DNA from: Ruixingdingia sedimenti | GTDB taxonomy: Bacteria; Pseudomonadota; Alphaproteobacteria; Rhodobacterales; Rhodobacteraceae | Length of the DNA stretch: 8,325 nt | Assembly (NCBI RefSeq): GCF_031432425.1 | Contig: NZ_JAVKPH010000068.1 | Span: forward strand, 1 to 8,325 | Direction of reading: 5' to 3' | Part shown: positions 1 to 6,542 of the stretch, piece after piece | Numbering within the stretch: position 1 is the first letter of the stretch | Layout of the letters: each line of letters begins with the position of its first letter | Program-made: the position numbers and the translations under genes | The notes under the pieces: model-generated | Databases searched by the model: none | What the model was told of the DNA's origin: nothing | What the model saw: only the letters and a program-made list of their open reading frames with translations

Positions 1-1
1 A

Positions 2-60
2 GGCCAGCGCCTGCCCCGGCGGGCGAGAAGCGCCCGCCATGGGCGGGGCGGGCGCTGGCC
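2..60. repeat. Long GC-rich stem-loop
   Basis: Positions 2-18 pair with 44-60 over 17 base pairs, including one G-T wobble at 12/50. Inside it, 18-25 can pair with 31-38 around the loop AGAAG, leaving a short bulge at 39-43. No open reading frame I believe in covers it. It could be the transcription terminator of a gene left of the window, or an interspersed palindromic element. There is no T tract, so a classic intrinsic terminator is not shown. Confidence 0.5.
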
Positions 61-81
61 GGGGGCTTTGGGCCCCCGGCC
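57..81. repeat. GC hairpin (GGGGGC-TTTGG-GCCCCC)
   Basis: Positions 57-66 pair perfectly with 72-81 around a five-base loop. The left arm shares bases 57-60 with the preceding stem-loop, so the two structures are mutually exclusive. G-run/C-run hairpins of this look are common between genes in Rhodobacteraceae (recollection, not checked). A terminator or REP-like role is inferred. The rest of the stretch from 82 to 160 holds only the small palindrome described separately. Confidence 0.45.
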
Positions 82-105
82 GGGGCAACTCCATCTGCAT
101 CGCGG

Positions 106-131
106 TGGCGAAGGCACGCGCCTTCGCCAGC
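106..131. repeat. Palindromic element, copy 1
   Basis: The arms GGCGAAGGC and GCCTTCGCC (107-115 and 120-128) pair perfectly around the loop ACGC, with one further T-A pair outside. It lies 30 bases beyond the stop codon of the minus-strand AraC gene. A 26-base unit recurs at 3728-3753 with one mismatch and at 8141-8166 with four. All three copies lie just past the 3' end of a gene, so a role in ending transcription or protecting mRNA ends is plausible. Confidence 0.6.
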
Positions 132-160
132 CTGAGCGGTGGAAATGAATATCGATCCGC

Positions 161-1150
161 CTATCCGCCCGCCGCGCGCAGGGTGTCGCGCGGGCAGAGG
201 CCGTAGCGCGCGCGGTAGAGTTCGGAGAACCGCCCGAAATGGGTGAAGCCCCACCGCAGCGCCACATCCGTCACCCTTGTGCCGGGGGGCGCGGACAGAA
301 GATCGGCATGCGCGCGGGCCAGCCGCGCCTCGCGCCAGAACCCCAGGGGCGTGGTGCCGCGCCATTCGCGGAACGCCATCTGCAACCCGCGCGGCGAAAT
401 GCCCGCCGCCGCCGCGACATCCTCGAGCGTGACGGGCTGGTCGAGGTTGGCGGCGATGAATTCCTCTGCCAGCCGCAGGTGGCGCGGGCGGGGGGCGGCG
501 CGCAGGCGGGCGAGTTGCGCGGCATGGTCGTGCGGGGTTTCCAGCAGGCCCGACAGGACGGTGCTTTCGATCTGATGCGCCATCAGCCCGGCCATGGGGG
601 CGGGGCCGATGGGCGGGCTGCCGGCATCCGTTTCCGCCACCAGCCACATCACCATCCGCCGCAGCGCCGCGCCGGGCCCCTGCCGCAGGTCGATGGGCCC
701 CTGAAAGGTCAGCGGCCGGTCCGACGGCCCGCCCAGAAGCTGTGCCAGATGGTCCTGCATCGCGCGGCGGGAAATCTGCACCAGCACCTGCCGCGTGCCT
801 TCCTCCCATGTCATGCGGGTGGGCAGATGGGGGTTCAGGATCGCCGCGCGGTCGGGGGTGGACAGGTAGGTTTCGCGCCCGTTGGTGATTTCCGCCCCGC
901 CATCCAGCGGGATTTGCAGCAGGTAGAACCCTTGCAGTTCCCCCGGTGCGATCAGCGTTTTCGCGCCGTATTCGATGTAGTTCAGCGACAGCCGCTGGCC
1001 CGGCAGGTGGTGGTGGCGGGCGTCGAACAGCCCCCGTGCCCCCCCGAGCGTTTCCAGCCGGTGCGGGCAGAACACCGCCGCCACCCGTTCCCGCGCCTCG
1101 TCGAGATCGCGCGAATGGAACAGGGCGTGATCCTTGAGAAGCGCGTTCAT
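161..1150 (-). CDS. AraC-family transcriptional regulator
   Basis: The predicted protein has 329 residues. The N-terminal part (about 11-180) resembles the effector-sensing 'AraC-binding-like' domain found in FeaR-type regulators, opening with FHSRDLDEARERV. The C-terminal 100 residues (about 227-325) form the double helix-turn-helix: a first helix pair around VTLEDVAAAAGISPRGLQMAF, and a second around VTDVALRWGFTHFGRFSELY, followed by the typical YR..YG.CP ending. I chose the ATG at 1150. The frame stays open to a TTG at 1201, but the conserved N-terminus begins just after the ATG and the extension looks unrelated. The gene diverges from the SDR-monooxygenase pair across 170 bases, so it probably activates that operon in response to its substrate. 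The inducer cannot be read from the sequence. Confidence 0.88.
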   Translation of the reverse strand: MNALLKDHALFHSRDLDEARERVAAVFCPHRLETLGGARGLFDARHHHLPGQRLSLNYIEYGAKTLIAPGELQGFYLLQIPLDGGAEITNGRETYLSTPDRAAILNPHLPTRMTWEEGTRQVLVQISRRAMQDHLAQLLGGPSDRPLTFQGPIDLRQGPGAALRRMVMWLVAETDAGSPPIGPAPMAGLMAHQIESTVLSGLLETPHDHAAQLARLRAAPRPRHLRLAEEFIAANLDQPVTLEDVAAAAGISPRGLQMAFREWRGTTPLGFWREARLARAHADLLSAPPGTRVTDVALRWGFTHFGRFSELYRARYGLCPRDTLRAAGG

Positions 1151-1235
1151 GCGGGCCGATCCCCGTTTCCCCTGCGGGCAGACTAGCACGAAAGCCGCCA
1201 ATCCAACCTGTGGGAGTCACGTTTTTTTCGTTTTT

Positions 1236-1315
1236 CGGATAATGCCCGCGCGCGCCGGATAGCCCGGGGCGGCAGGGTGGGCACAATTCCTTCAATCTCA
1301 AAGAAAACAGGGGGA
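1236..1315 (+). promoter_or_regulatory. Candidate promoter, operator and RBS of the SDR-FMO operon
   Basis: The sequence CGGATA occurs at 1236-1241 and 1256-1261, exactly 20 bases apart. That is near the two-helical-turn spacing at which AraC-family proteins bind direct half-sites. A -10-like CACAAT lies at 1282-1287, which would place the -35 region at about 1259-1264, overlapping the second repeat as in activator-dependent promoters. An alternative -10 is GATAAT at 1238-1243, at the end of a T-rich patch. A good ribosome binding site, AGGGGGA, lies at 1309-1315, five bases before the SDR start. The operator assignment is inference. Confidence 0.35.
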
Positions 1316-1320
1316 ATGCC

Positions 1321-2091
1321 ATGCGGGGACTGGCGGGCAAGGTGGCCATCGTGCCGGGCGGATGCACCAGGATCGGGCGCGCGGTGGTCGATGCCTTCGG
1401 CGCGGCGGGGGTGAAGGTGATGGTGGCCGACATCGCCGACCCGGGCGCGGGATTCGGCGAAGGGGCCGCCTTTCAGCGTTGCGACCTGCGCGACGACGGC
1501 CAGATCGCGGATCTGGTGAAGGCGACGAAGGACCGTTTCGGCCGTATCGACTTTCTGGTCAATGTCGCCTGTTCGTATCTGGACAACGGCGCGGCCTCGA
1601 CCCGGGCGGAATGGCTGGAAAGCCTCGACGTGAACATCGTGGGCTCGGTCATGCTGATGCAGGCGGCAGAGGACGAACTGGCCGCCAACCGGGGCGCGAT
1701 CGTGAACTTCGGGTCCATCTCTGCGCGCGTGGCGCAGACGGGGCGGTGGCTCTATCCGGTGTCCAAGGCCGCGATCCTGCAACTGACGCGCAATCAGGCG
1801 ATGGATCTGGCGCCCAGGGGCATCCGGGTCAACGCCGTGTCGCCCGGCTGGACATGGAGCAACATCATGGACCAGCTGACCCATGGCGACCGGGCGAAAA
1901 CCGATGGCGTCGCAGCCCCCTTCCATCTGATGCGCCGGGTGGCGGACCCCGAAGAGGTGGCGGCGGCGGTGCTGTTCCTCTGTTCGGACGAGGCGAGCTT
2001 CATCACCGGCACCGACATCCGCGTCGACGGCGGCTATACCGCGATGGGCCCCGAACGGGCCGATCCGGCGATCCCGCTGTTGATGGACTGA
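1321..2091 (+). CDS. SDR-family NAD(P)-dependent oxidoreductase
   Basis: This 256-residue protein has the usual length of a classical short-chain dehydrogenase/reductase. The Rossmann nucleotide loop is PGGCTRIG (12-19), where families normally have TGG...GIG. Asp37 after the second strand suggests NAD(H) over NADP(H). The catalytic set is complete: Asn105, Ser132, Tyr145 and Lys149 (YPVSK). The family's NNAG motif is replaced by NVAC (81-84). The C-terminus has the standard SPGW and ITG.DI.VDGGYT motifs. It precedes the flavin monooxygenase by 66 bases and is probably co-transcribed with it. A reasonable inference is that it oxidises an alcohol to a ketone, or reduces the reverse way, in the same pathway. 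The substrate is unknown and the family is too broad to name one. Confidence 0.88.
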   Translation: MRGLAGKVAIVPGGCTRIGRAVVDAFGAAGVKVMVADIADPGAGFGEGAAFQRCDLRDDGQIADLVKATKDRFGRIDFLVNVACSYLDNGAASTRAEWLESLDVNIVGSVMLMQAAEDELAANRGAIVNFGSISARVAQTGRWLYPVSKAAILQLTRNQAMDLAPRGIRVNAVSPGWTWSNIMDQLTHGDRAKTDGVAAPFHLMRRVADPEEVAAAVLFLCSDEASFITGTDIRVDGGYTAMGPERADPAIPLLMD

Positions 2092-2157
2092 CACCCGGCG
2101 CGGGGCCGGGAAACATTTCGCATAACAGGCCCCCGCCGACAACCAACAGGGAAACCA

Positions 2158-3660
2158 ATGAAAATCGCCATCATCGGGGCCGGGTTCGCCGGCCTGACCA
2201 CCGCCCGCCATCTGCGGGATTTCGGCCATGACGTGACGGTGTTCGAAAAGGTCCATGACGTGGGCGGGGTATGGAGCACGACGCGCCTATACCCCGGCGT
2301 CTCGACCCAGAACGGCAAGGACACCTATTGCCTGTCGGACTTTCCGATGCCGAAGGACTATCCCGAATGGCCCTCGGGCTGGCAGGTGCAGAAGTACATC
2401 GAATCCTACGCCGACCATTTCGGCCTGCGCCCGCTGATCCGCCTGTCCACCCCCGTGACCCATGCCGCGCAGGGGGCGGACGGGCGCTGGACCGTCACCT
2501 ATCGGCCGGAGGGCGGGGAAGAACGCAGTGAGGTGTTCGACTTCCTCACCATCTGCAACGGCATCTTTTCCGCCCCCGCCGTGCCCGCGTTCGAAGGTGC
2601 AGAGGATTTCCGCGCCGCGGGCGGGATGATCTGCCATTCATCCGAATTCCTCAACCTCGACGATGCGCGCGGCAGGCATGTGGTGGTGATCGGCTATGGC
2701 AAGTCGTCCTGCGACGTGGCGGTGGGGCTGGCCGATGCGGCGGGGTCGATGACGGTCGTTGCGCGCGAACTGATCTGGAAGATGCCGAAAAAGCTCGGCG
2801 GGGTGCTGAACTACAAGTACCTGTTCCTGACCCGGATGGGCGAGGGGCTGTTTCCCTATATCCAACTGAAGGGGGTGGAAAAGTTCCTGCACGGCGCGGG
2901 ACGGCCGGTGCGCAATTCCATGCTGGGATCGGTGCAGGGGCTTATCACCCGGCAACTGGGGCTGAAAAAGCTCGGCGCCCTGCCGCGCGGCAGTTTCGAG
3001 CGGATCGCGCGGTCCACCGTCAGCCTTGTCACCGACGGGTTCTTCGATCTGGTCCGGCAGGGGCGGATCGCGCTGAAACGCGACACCGCCATCGCGCGGC
3101 TGGAGGTCGCGGACGGCCGCCGTTTTGCCGTGCTGACGTCGGGCGACAGGATCCCGGCGGATGTCGTCATCTGCGGCACCGGCTGGCGGCAGGAGGTGCC
3201 GTTCCTCGATGCCGAGGTGCAGGCGCGGTTGATGGACGACCGCGGCAACTTCCGCCTTTACCGCCATATCCTGCCGGTCGGGGTGCGGAACCTTGCCTTC
3301 AACGGCTACAATTCGTCCTTCTTCTCGCCGCTGTCGGCGGAAATGGGCGCGCTGTGGGTCGCGGCGCTGATCGGGGGCGCGCTGCGCCTGCCGCCGGAAC
3401 GCGACCAGCTGGCCGCGACCGACCGCCGCCTGCGCTGGATGGAGGAACGGACAGAGGGCAAGCACGCCCGGGGCACCAACATCATCCCCTTTTCCATGCA
3501 CCAGATCGACGAATTGCTGGCGGATATGGATCTGTCCATCGGCCCGATGCAGCGGTTCATGGAATGGCAACTGCCGGTGAAACCGGGATCCTACGCCCGC
3601 GTGGCGAAGGACCTGCACCGCCGGATGGAGGCGCCGGCGGGGCGGCCCGCGCTGGCATAA
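2158..3660 (+). CDS. Flavin-containing monooxygenase (class B, FMO/BVMO-like)
   Basis: This 500-residue protein has two dinucleotide-binding folds. GAGFAG at 7-12 binds FAD, followed by the acidic Glu30 and the GGVW motif (36-39). GYGKSSCD at 179-186 is the NADPH site in the form typical of FMOs. Between them, GGMICHSSEF (155-164) is a variant of the FMO fingerprint, with the GxxxH spacing kept but without the usual leading Phe. CGTGW (339-343) is the late 'ATG-Y'-type motif. No signal peptide is seen. Such enzymes insert one oxygen atom from O2 into a ketone (Baeyer-Villiger) or onto N or S atoms; the sequence does not decide which. Pairing with an SDR suggests an alcohol-to-ketone-to-ester route, but no esterase follows. 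An AGGGA ribosome site lies at 2148-2152. Confidence 0.85.
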   Translation: MKIAIIGAGFAGLTTARHLRDFGHDVTVFEKVHDVGGVWSTTRLYPGVSTQNGKDTYCLSDFPMPKDYPEWPSGWQVQKYIESYADHFGLRPLIRLSTPVTHAAQGADGRWTVTYRPEGGEERSEVFDFLTICNGIFSAPAVPAFEGAEDFRAAGGMICHSSEFLNLDDARGRHVVVIGYGKSSCDVAVGLADAAGSMTVVARELIWKMPKKLGGVLNYKYLFLTRMGEGLFPYIQLKGVEKFLHGAGRPVRNSMLGSVQGLITRQLGLKKLGALPRGSFERIARSTVSLVTDGFFDLVRQGRIALKRDTAIARLEVADGRRFAVLTSGDRIPADVVICGTGWRQEVPFLDAEVQARLMDDRGNFRLYRHILPVGVRNLAFNGYNSSFFSPLSAEMGALWVAALIGGALRLPPERDQLAATDRRLRWMEERTEGKHARGTNIIPFSMHQIDELLADMDLSIGPMQRFMEWQLPVKPGSYARVAKDLHRRMEAPAGRPALA

Positions 3661-3672
3661 CGGGGCCGGGCA

Positions 3673-3709
3673 GCCACAGGAAACGCACCGCGTTTCCCCC
3701 GCCCGTGGC
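3673..3709 (+). terminator. Putative terminator after the monooxygenase
   Basis: The inner stem GGAAACGC/GCGTTTCC (3679-3686 with 3690-3697) has a three-base loop. An outer stem GCCAC/GTGGC (3673-3677 with 3705-3709) encloses it. The structure starts 13 bases after the stop codon, in a convergent gap facing ubiV. No T run follows, so factor-independent termination is not certain. Confidence 0.45.
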
Positions 3710-3727
3710 AGCGGAACCCGCAGGATA

Positions 3728-3753
3728 TGGCGAAGGCACGCGCCTTCGTCAGC
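3728..3753. repeat. Palindromic element, copy 2
   Basis: It matches copy 1 at 25 of 26 bases. The arms 3729-3737 and 3742-3750 pair around ACGC, with one G-T wobble. Five more pairs are possible between CCCGC at 3717-3721 and GCGGG at 3752-3756. It lies 30 bases beyond the ubiV stop codon, the same distance as copy 1 lies beyond the AraC gene, and can serve both converging genes. Confidence 0.6.
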
Positions 3754-3783
3754 GGGAACGCGGCGGCGAAGGACGGTCCATCC

Positions 3784-4680
3784 CTACGCCGCCCCCGACC
3801 ACGCCGCCCCGGCGGCTCCGGTCAGGAACCCGTCCGACAGCCGCCCCCCCGGGGTATCGGGCAAAAGCGCCGCGGCCAGCGCGTCGCCGTCGATCCGGCC
3901 CGCCAGCCGGTCGGCGTAAAGGCGCGTGAGGCGGGCGAAGTCGCCCGTCTGCGGCGACAGGCGCAGCGCGGCGACGCCCGCGTCGCGCAGCGCCTCCACC
4001 TGCCGGGCCATGCTGGCGCAACTGGCCGAAAGCGTCTGCACCCCGTTCACCGCAAGGAAGGGCCGGCCGTCGAGGGTATCGACCTCGCGCCCGTCCGGGT
4101 CCTCGCCGCAGACGAACTGGCAGTTGTCCTTGGCGCGGTCGTGCAGCCGTGCGTGATAGCAGCGGCCAGAGATCGCCAGCGGCACCCGCCCGTGGCCCCA
4201 GACCTCTATGGCGACGCCAAGCCGCGCGCCCTCCGCCGCCAGCCGCGCGACGGATGCCAGCGGCAATTCCGGCGGCAGGCACACCCGCTGCGCGCCCCGC
4301 CGGGCGAGCCAGCCGAGCGTGCCTTCGTTGTAGACATTGACCAGCGGCCCCACCCAGAATGGCCGCCCCGCCGGGATATGGGCCAGCGCGGTCAGGTCGT
4401 TCACCTCTACCGGCACATCCATATCGGCCAGATCCGCAGTCAGCTTGCGTTCGCGCTTCAGCGTCACCAGCGCCAGCGACGTCACCGCGACCTCCTTCCC
4501 CGCCGCCAGCAGCCGTTCCACCGCGCCGGGGATCGCATCCTGATAGAACGGCAGCCGCTTGGAACAGACCAGTTCCCCCAGCACCACGCGGGCGACGGGG
4601 ATGTCGGCGAGGCCGTCGTGGAAGGCCTGCCACAGCGGCGTGTCCCAGAAGAACGGGTTGGGGCCTACGGTCAGGTCCAT
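3784..4680 (-). CDS. ubiV: UbiV, O2-independent ubiquinone hydroxylation protein (U32 family)
   Basis: This 298-residue protein belongs to the U32 'peptidase' family, but it is the UbiV type rather than a protease. In E. coli UbiV forms a complex with UbiU, holds a 4Fe-4S cluster, and is needed to hydroxylate the ubiquinone ring without oxygen, with prephenate as the known oxygen donor. The start MDLTVGP...FW aligns with E. coli UbiV. The GELVCSKR motif gives Cys39, and Cys174, Cys187 and Cys191 repeat the C-X12-C-X3-C spacing of the other three cluster ligands. VNGVQTLS and LRLSPQ are family motifs. The ATG at 4680 is preceded by a strong GGAGGTGA site inside the end of ubiU. An in-frame ATG at 4692 lies upstream of that site and is less likely. 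It is the last gene of the operon, two bases after the ubiU stop. Confidence 0.93.
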   Translation of the reverse strand: MDLTVGPNPFFWDTPLWQAFHDGLADIPVARVVLGELVCSKRLPFYQDAIPGAVERLLAAGKEVAVTSLALVTLKRERKLTADLADMDVPVEVNDLTALAHIPAGRPFWVGPLVNVYNEGTLGWLARRGAQRVCLPPELPLASVARLAAEGARLGVAIEVWGHGRVPLAISGRCYHARLHDRAKDNCQFVCGEDPDGREVDTLDGRPFLAVNGVQTLSASCASMARQVEALRDAGVAALRLSPQTGDFARLTRLYADRLAGRIDGDALAAALLPDTPGGRLSDGFLTGAAGAAWSGAA

Positions 4681-4682
4681 CC

Positions 4683-5663
4683 TCACCTCCATGTCTTGGC
4701 ATAGGCGCCGGTGGTCCGGGCCTGCCCTTCCGACAGGCGGGCGAGCGCGCCTTCGGGCATCGGGCGGCCGGCCGCCACGGCCTCCACCGCCGCGCGGAAG
4801 GTGCGCACGACCTCGGCCACATAGGCGCGCGACCGCTGCCGCCCCTCGATCTTCAGCGCGCGGACCCCGGCCTTGGCCAGCGCGGGGATCAGCGCGGTCG
4901 CGTCGAGGCTGACGGGATCCTCGAAGATATGCCCGGTCTGGGGGCCGGAGGTGAAACACCCCTTGCAGAGCGTCGGATAGGGCGCGGGCGCGCCCTTCGG
5001 TGTCCGGTGGATGGTGAAGCCGCCGAGGCGGGCGAAAAGATCCGGCCCCTCCTCGGCATAGACGACATGGCTGGCGGGCGAACAGACGCCGTTCATGTTG
5101 GGCGACCGCCCCGTGGCGTAGGAGGACAGCGAACACCGCCCCTCGGCCATCACGCAGAGCCCGCCGAAGACGAAGACCTCGGTCTCCACGTCGATCTCGC
5201 GGTTGATGGCGGCGATTTCGGCCACGGTCAGCACGCGGGGCAGGACGACGCGCTTGACCCCGAAAGCCTCGGCGTAAAGGTTGATCGCGTCGGGGTTGGC
5301 GGCGGCGGCCTGCACCGACAGGTGGCGGCGCAGGCCGGGGTGGCGTTCGGCGGTGTGGGCCAGAAGGCCGATGTCGGCCAGGATCACCGCATCCGCCCCC
5401 GCCGCTGCGGCATCGGCCACCGCGGCATGCCACAGGGGTTCTGCCCCCGCGCGGGGAAAGGTGTTGATCGCCACCAGCACCTTGGCCCCGCGCGCATGGG
5501 CATGGGCGATGCCGGCCGCCATTTCCTCGCGGCTGAAGTTGAGCCCGGGGAAGTTGCGGGCGTTGGTTTCATCGGCAAAGCCGCAGTAGACGGCATGCGC
5601 CCCCGCCTCGACCGCGGCGCGCAGGGCGGCGGGGGTGCCGGCGGGGCAGACGAGTTCCATCAT
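4683..5663 (-). CDS. ubiU: UbiU, O2-independent ubiquinone hydroxylation protein (U32 family)
   Basis: This 326-residue protein closely resembles E. coli UbiU, the partner of UbiV. It begins MELVCPAG, continues with DETNARNFPGLNF, VVLPRVL and GLCVMAEGRC, and ends with KIEGRQRS.AYV. Counted from the second of its two opening methionines, the cysteines fall at 169, 176, 193 and 232, the same numbers as the 4Fe-4S ligands of E. coli UbiU. An additional Cys follows three residues after the last ligand (LCKGC), where E. coli has Arg. The start is ATGATG: the first ATG (5663) lies seven bases after GAGGGGG and overlaps the ubiT stop as ATGA, while the second (5660) fits the E. coli numbering. The overlap with ubiT suggests coupled translation. 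The protein probably acts in the cytosol with UbiV and UbiT. Confidence 0.94.
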   Translation of the reverse strand: MMELVCPAGTPAALRAAVEAGAHAVYCGFADETNARNFPGLNFSREEMAAGIAHAHARGAKVLVAINTFPRAGAEPLWHAAVADAAAAGADAVILADIGLLAHTAERHPGLRRHLSVQAAAANPDAINLYAEAFGVKRVVLPRVLTVAEIAAINREIDVETEVFVFGGLCVMAEGRCSLSSYATGRSPNMNGVCSPASHVVYAEEGPDLFARLGGFTIHRTPKGAPAPYPTLCKGCFTSGPQTGHIFEDPVSLDATALIPALAKAGVRALKIEGRQRSRAYVAEVVRTFRAAVEAVAAGRPMPEGALARLSEGQARTTGAYAKTWR

Positions 5664-6196
5664 GCCCAGGCCCCCTCGACCCGGTGCAGCGCCACGCCGG
5701 TGCGCCGTTCCGCCGCTGTAAGCACTGCGGCCAGCGGGGCGCGCAGGGGGCCGGCGAGGGTTTGCAGCTCTGCCGCCAGATCCAGTTCCGCGTCGTCGAT
5801 GGCATTGCGCAGCGCCAGCGCCGCTTCGGTATCGCCCTCGACCGTCAGGTCGCGGGAAAAGAACAGCGCGTCGCCGTCATAGGCCCCGTGCATCATGCCG
5901 AGGAAGGCCGACAGCGGGCCGGATATGCGCACCTCTGCCGCCGGTGCGCGCCGATGCGCGGTGATCCGCACCCGCCCGCCGCCCGGGGCCAGCAACAGCG
6001 CCAGCGGCATATCGGTCAGGTCCAGCGCGAACCGCTTGCCCGCATGGCCGCCAAGCCGCCGGAACATCCCCGGATGCCGCGCCGCCAGTCGCCGCGACAG
6101 CGCCGACAGGGCAAGGCCGAGGGGCGCCAGCGGCAAGGGCCGTATCGCCGCCGCCAGCAGCGGGGGGCAGAGGGGCAGGGTAGCGGTGGTCTGCAT
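5660..6196 (-). CDS. ubiT: UbiT, SCP2-domain ubiquinone biosynthesis accessory factor
   Basis: This 178-residue protein has a sterol-carrier-protein-2 fold, from about residue 40 to 140. The diagnostic stretch at 108-139 (DALFFSRDLTVEGDTE, then LRNAIDDAELD) parallels E. coli UbiT (YhbT: DTLFFQ, then EGDTE). UbiT is the anaerobic counterpart of UbiJ: it binds polyprenyl quinone intermediates and presents them to the hydroxylating UbiU-UbiV complex. The N-terminus (about 8-38) is hydrophobic and Pro-rich, possibly a membrane-touching segment, but not a convincing signal peptide. The ATG is preceded by AAGGAG at 6201-6206, four bases upstream. It is the first gene of ubiTUV, and its stop overlaps the ubiU start. 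The FNR-like promoter upstream is described separately. Confidence 0.9.
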   Translation of the reverse strand: MQTTATLPLCPPLLAAAIRPLPLAPLGLALSALSRRLAARHPGMFRRLGGHAGKRFALDLTDMPLALLLAPGGGRVRITAHRRAPAAEVRISGPLSAFLGMMHGAYDGDALFFSRDLTVEGDTEAALALRNAIDDAELDLAAELQTLAGPLRAPLAAVLTAAERRTGVALHRVEGAWA

Positions 6197-6229
6197 GGTA
6201 CTCCTTCCCGGCCGGGGCCGGCCCGGTCG

Positions 6230-6278
6230 CGCGGGAACGATAGACCGGGCGGGGAAGAGCGGACCTGACTTAGGTCAA
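6230..6278 (-). promoter_or_regulatory. FNR/DNR-like box and promoter of ubiTUV
   Basis: The box CTGAC-TTAG-GTCAA (6265-6278; TTGAC-CTAA-GTCAG read in the gene's direction) matches the CRP/FNR-family pattern TTGAC/T-N4-A/GTCAA at nine of ten half-site bases. TATCGT at 6242-6237 is a fair -10 element. With the box centre at -41.5, transcription would start at about 6230 and the -10 would fall exactly at -12 to -7, the class II geometry of FNR-activated promoters. The leader would be 34 bases. Which regulator binds (FnrL/FnrP, DNR or NnrR type) is not decidable here. Confidence 0.7.
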
Positions 6279-6396
6279 GGTGGGGGCAGGCAGGGCTGCG
6301 TCGCCATGCCGCGCCGGAGCCCGTTTGGCGGAAATGGCCGACGGTCGTGCGTGTGTCCAGGTCGGCGGCGGGGGTTTCACACCCCCGCACCCCCGT

Positions 6397-6477
6397 GGGA
6401 TACTTGGGGACAGAAAATGAGCAGGGCGCGCTTCCACATACAACCGCGCATCTTCATTTTCTGTCCCCAAATATCCC
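6397..6477. repeat. 24-bp inverted repeat between ubiT and ubiD
   Basis: Arms 6397-6420 and 6454-6477 are complementary at 23 of 24 bases; the mismatch is 6403/6471. They are separated by 33 bases, within which GCGCG and CGCGC can also pair. The unit, read GGGATATTTGGGGACAGAAA, looks like a member of an interspersed intergenic repeat of Rhodobacteraceae, here present twice head to head (recollection, not verified). A small hairpin GGGGG-N7-CCCCC precedes the left arm at 6370-6386. Neither flanking gene ends here, so a terminator role has no obvious target. In the remainder of the 401-base gap (6279-6396, 6478-6542) I see nothing else. Confidence 0.75.
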
Positions 6478-6542
6478 CGCCGGAGGCTCCTGCGCCCATC
6501 GCCGGGCGAGCCCCCGGGCGGGGCCCCTCGCTGCGGGCAACC

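Noticed and set aside
1151..1201. TTG start at 1201 for the AraC gene
   Set aside because: It adds 17 residues of no family likeness. The ATG at 1150 directly precedes the conserved N-terminal domain.
4681..5433. In-frame upstream extension of ubiV to a 549-residue reading frame
   Set aside because: The extension lies over ubiU in another frame, is rich in Arg, Gly and Pro, and has no family similarity. The ubiV start at 4680 has a strong ribosome site and aligns with E. coli UbiV.
3784..5663. Reading the two U32 genes as secreted collagenase-like peptidases
   Set aside because: No signal peptides are present, the two are tandem, an SCP2 protein is adjacent, and the cysteine spacing is that of UbiU and UbiV.
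4359..5882. 507-residue plus-strand open frame opposite ubiU and ubiV
   Set aside because: It is antisense to well-recognised genes, low in complexity, and typical of the spurious long frames found in very GC-rich DNA.
6397..6477. CRISPR array or intrinsic terminator
   Set aside because: There are only two units, in inverted rather than direct orientation, with no spacers; and no gene ends here for a terminator to serve.
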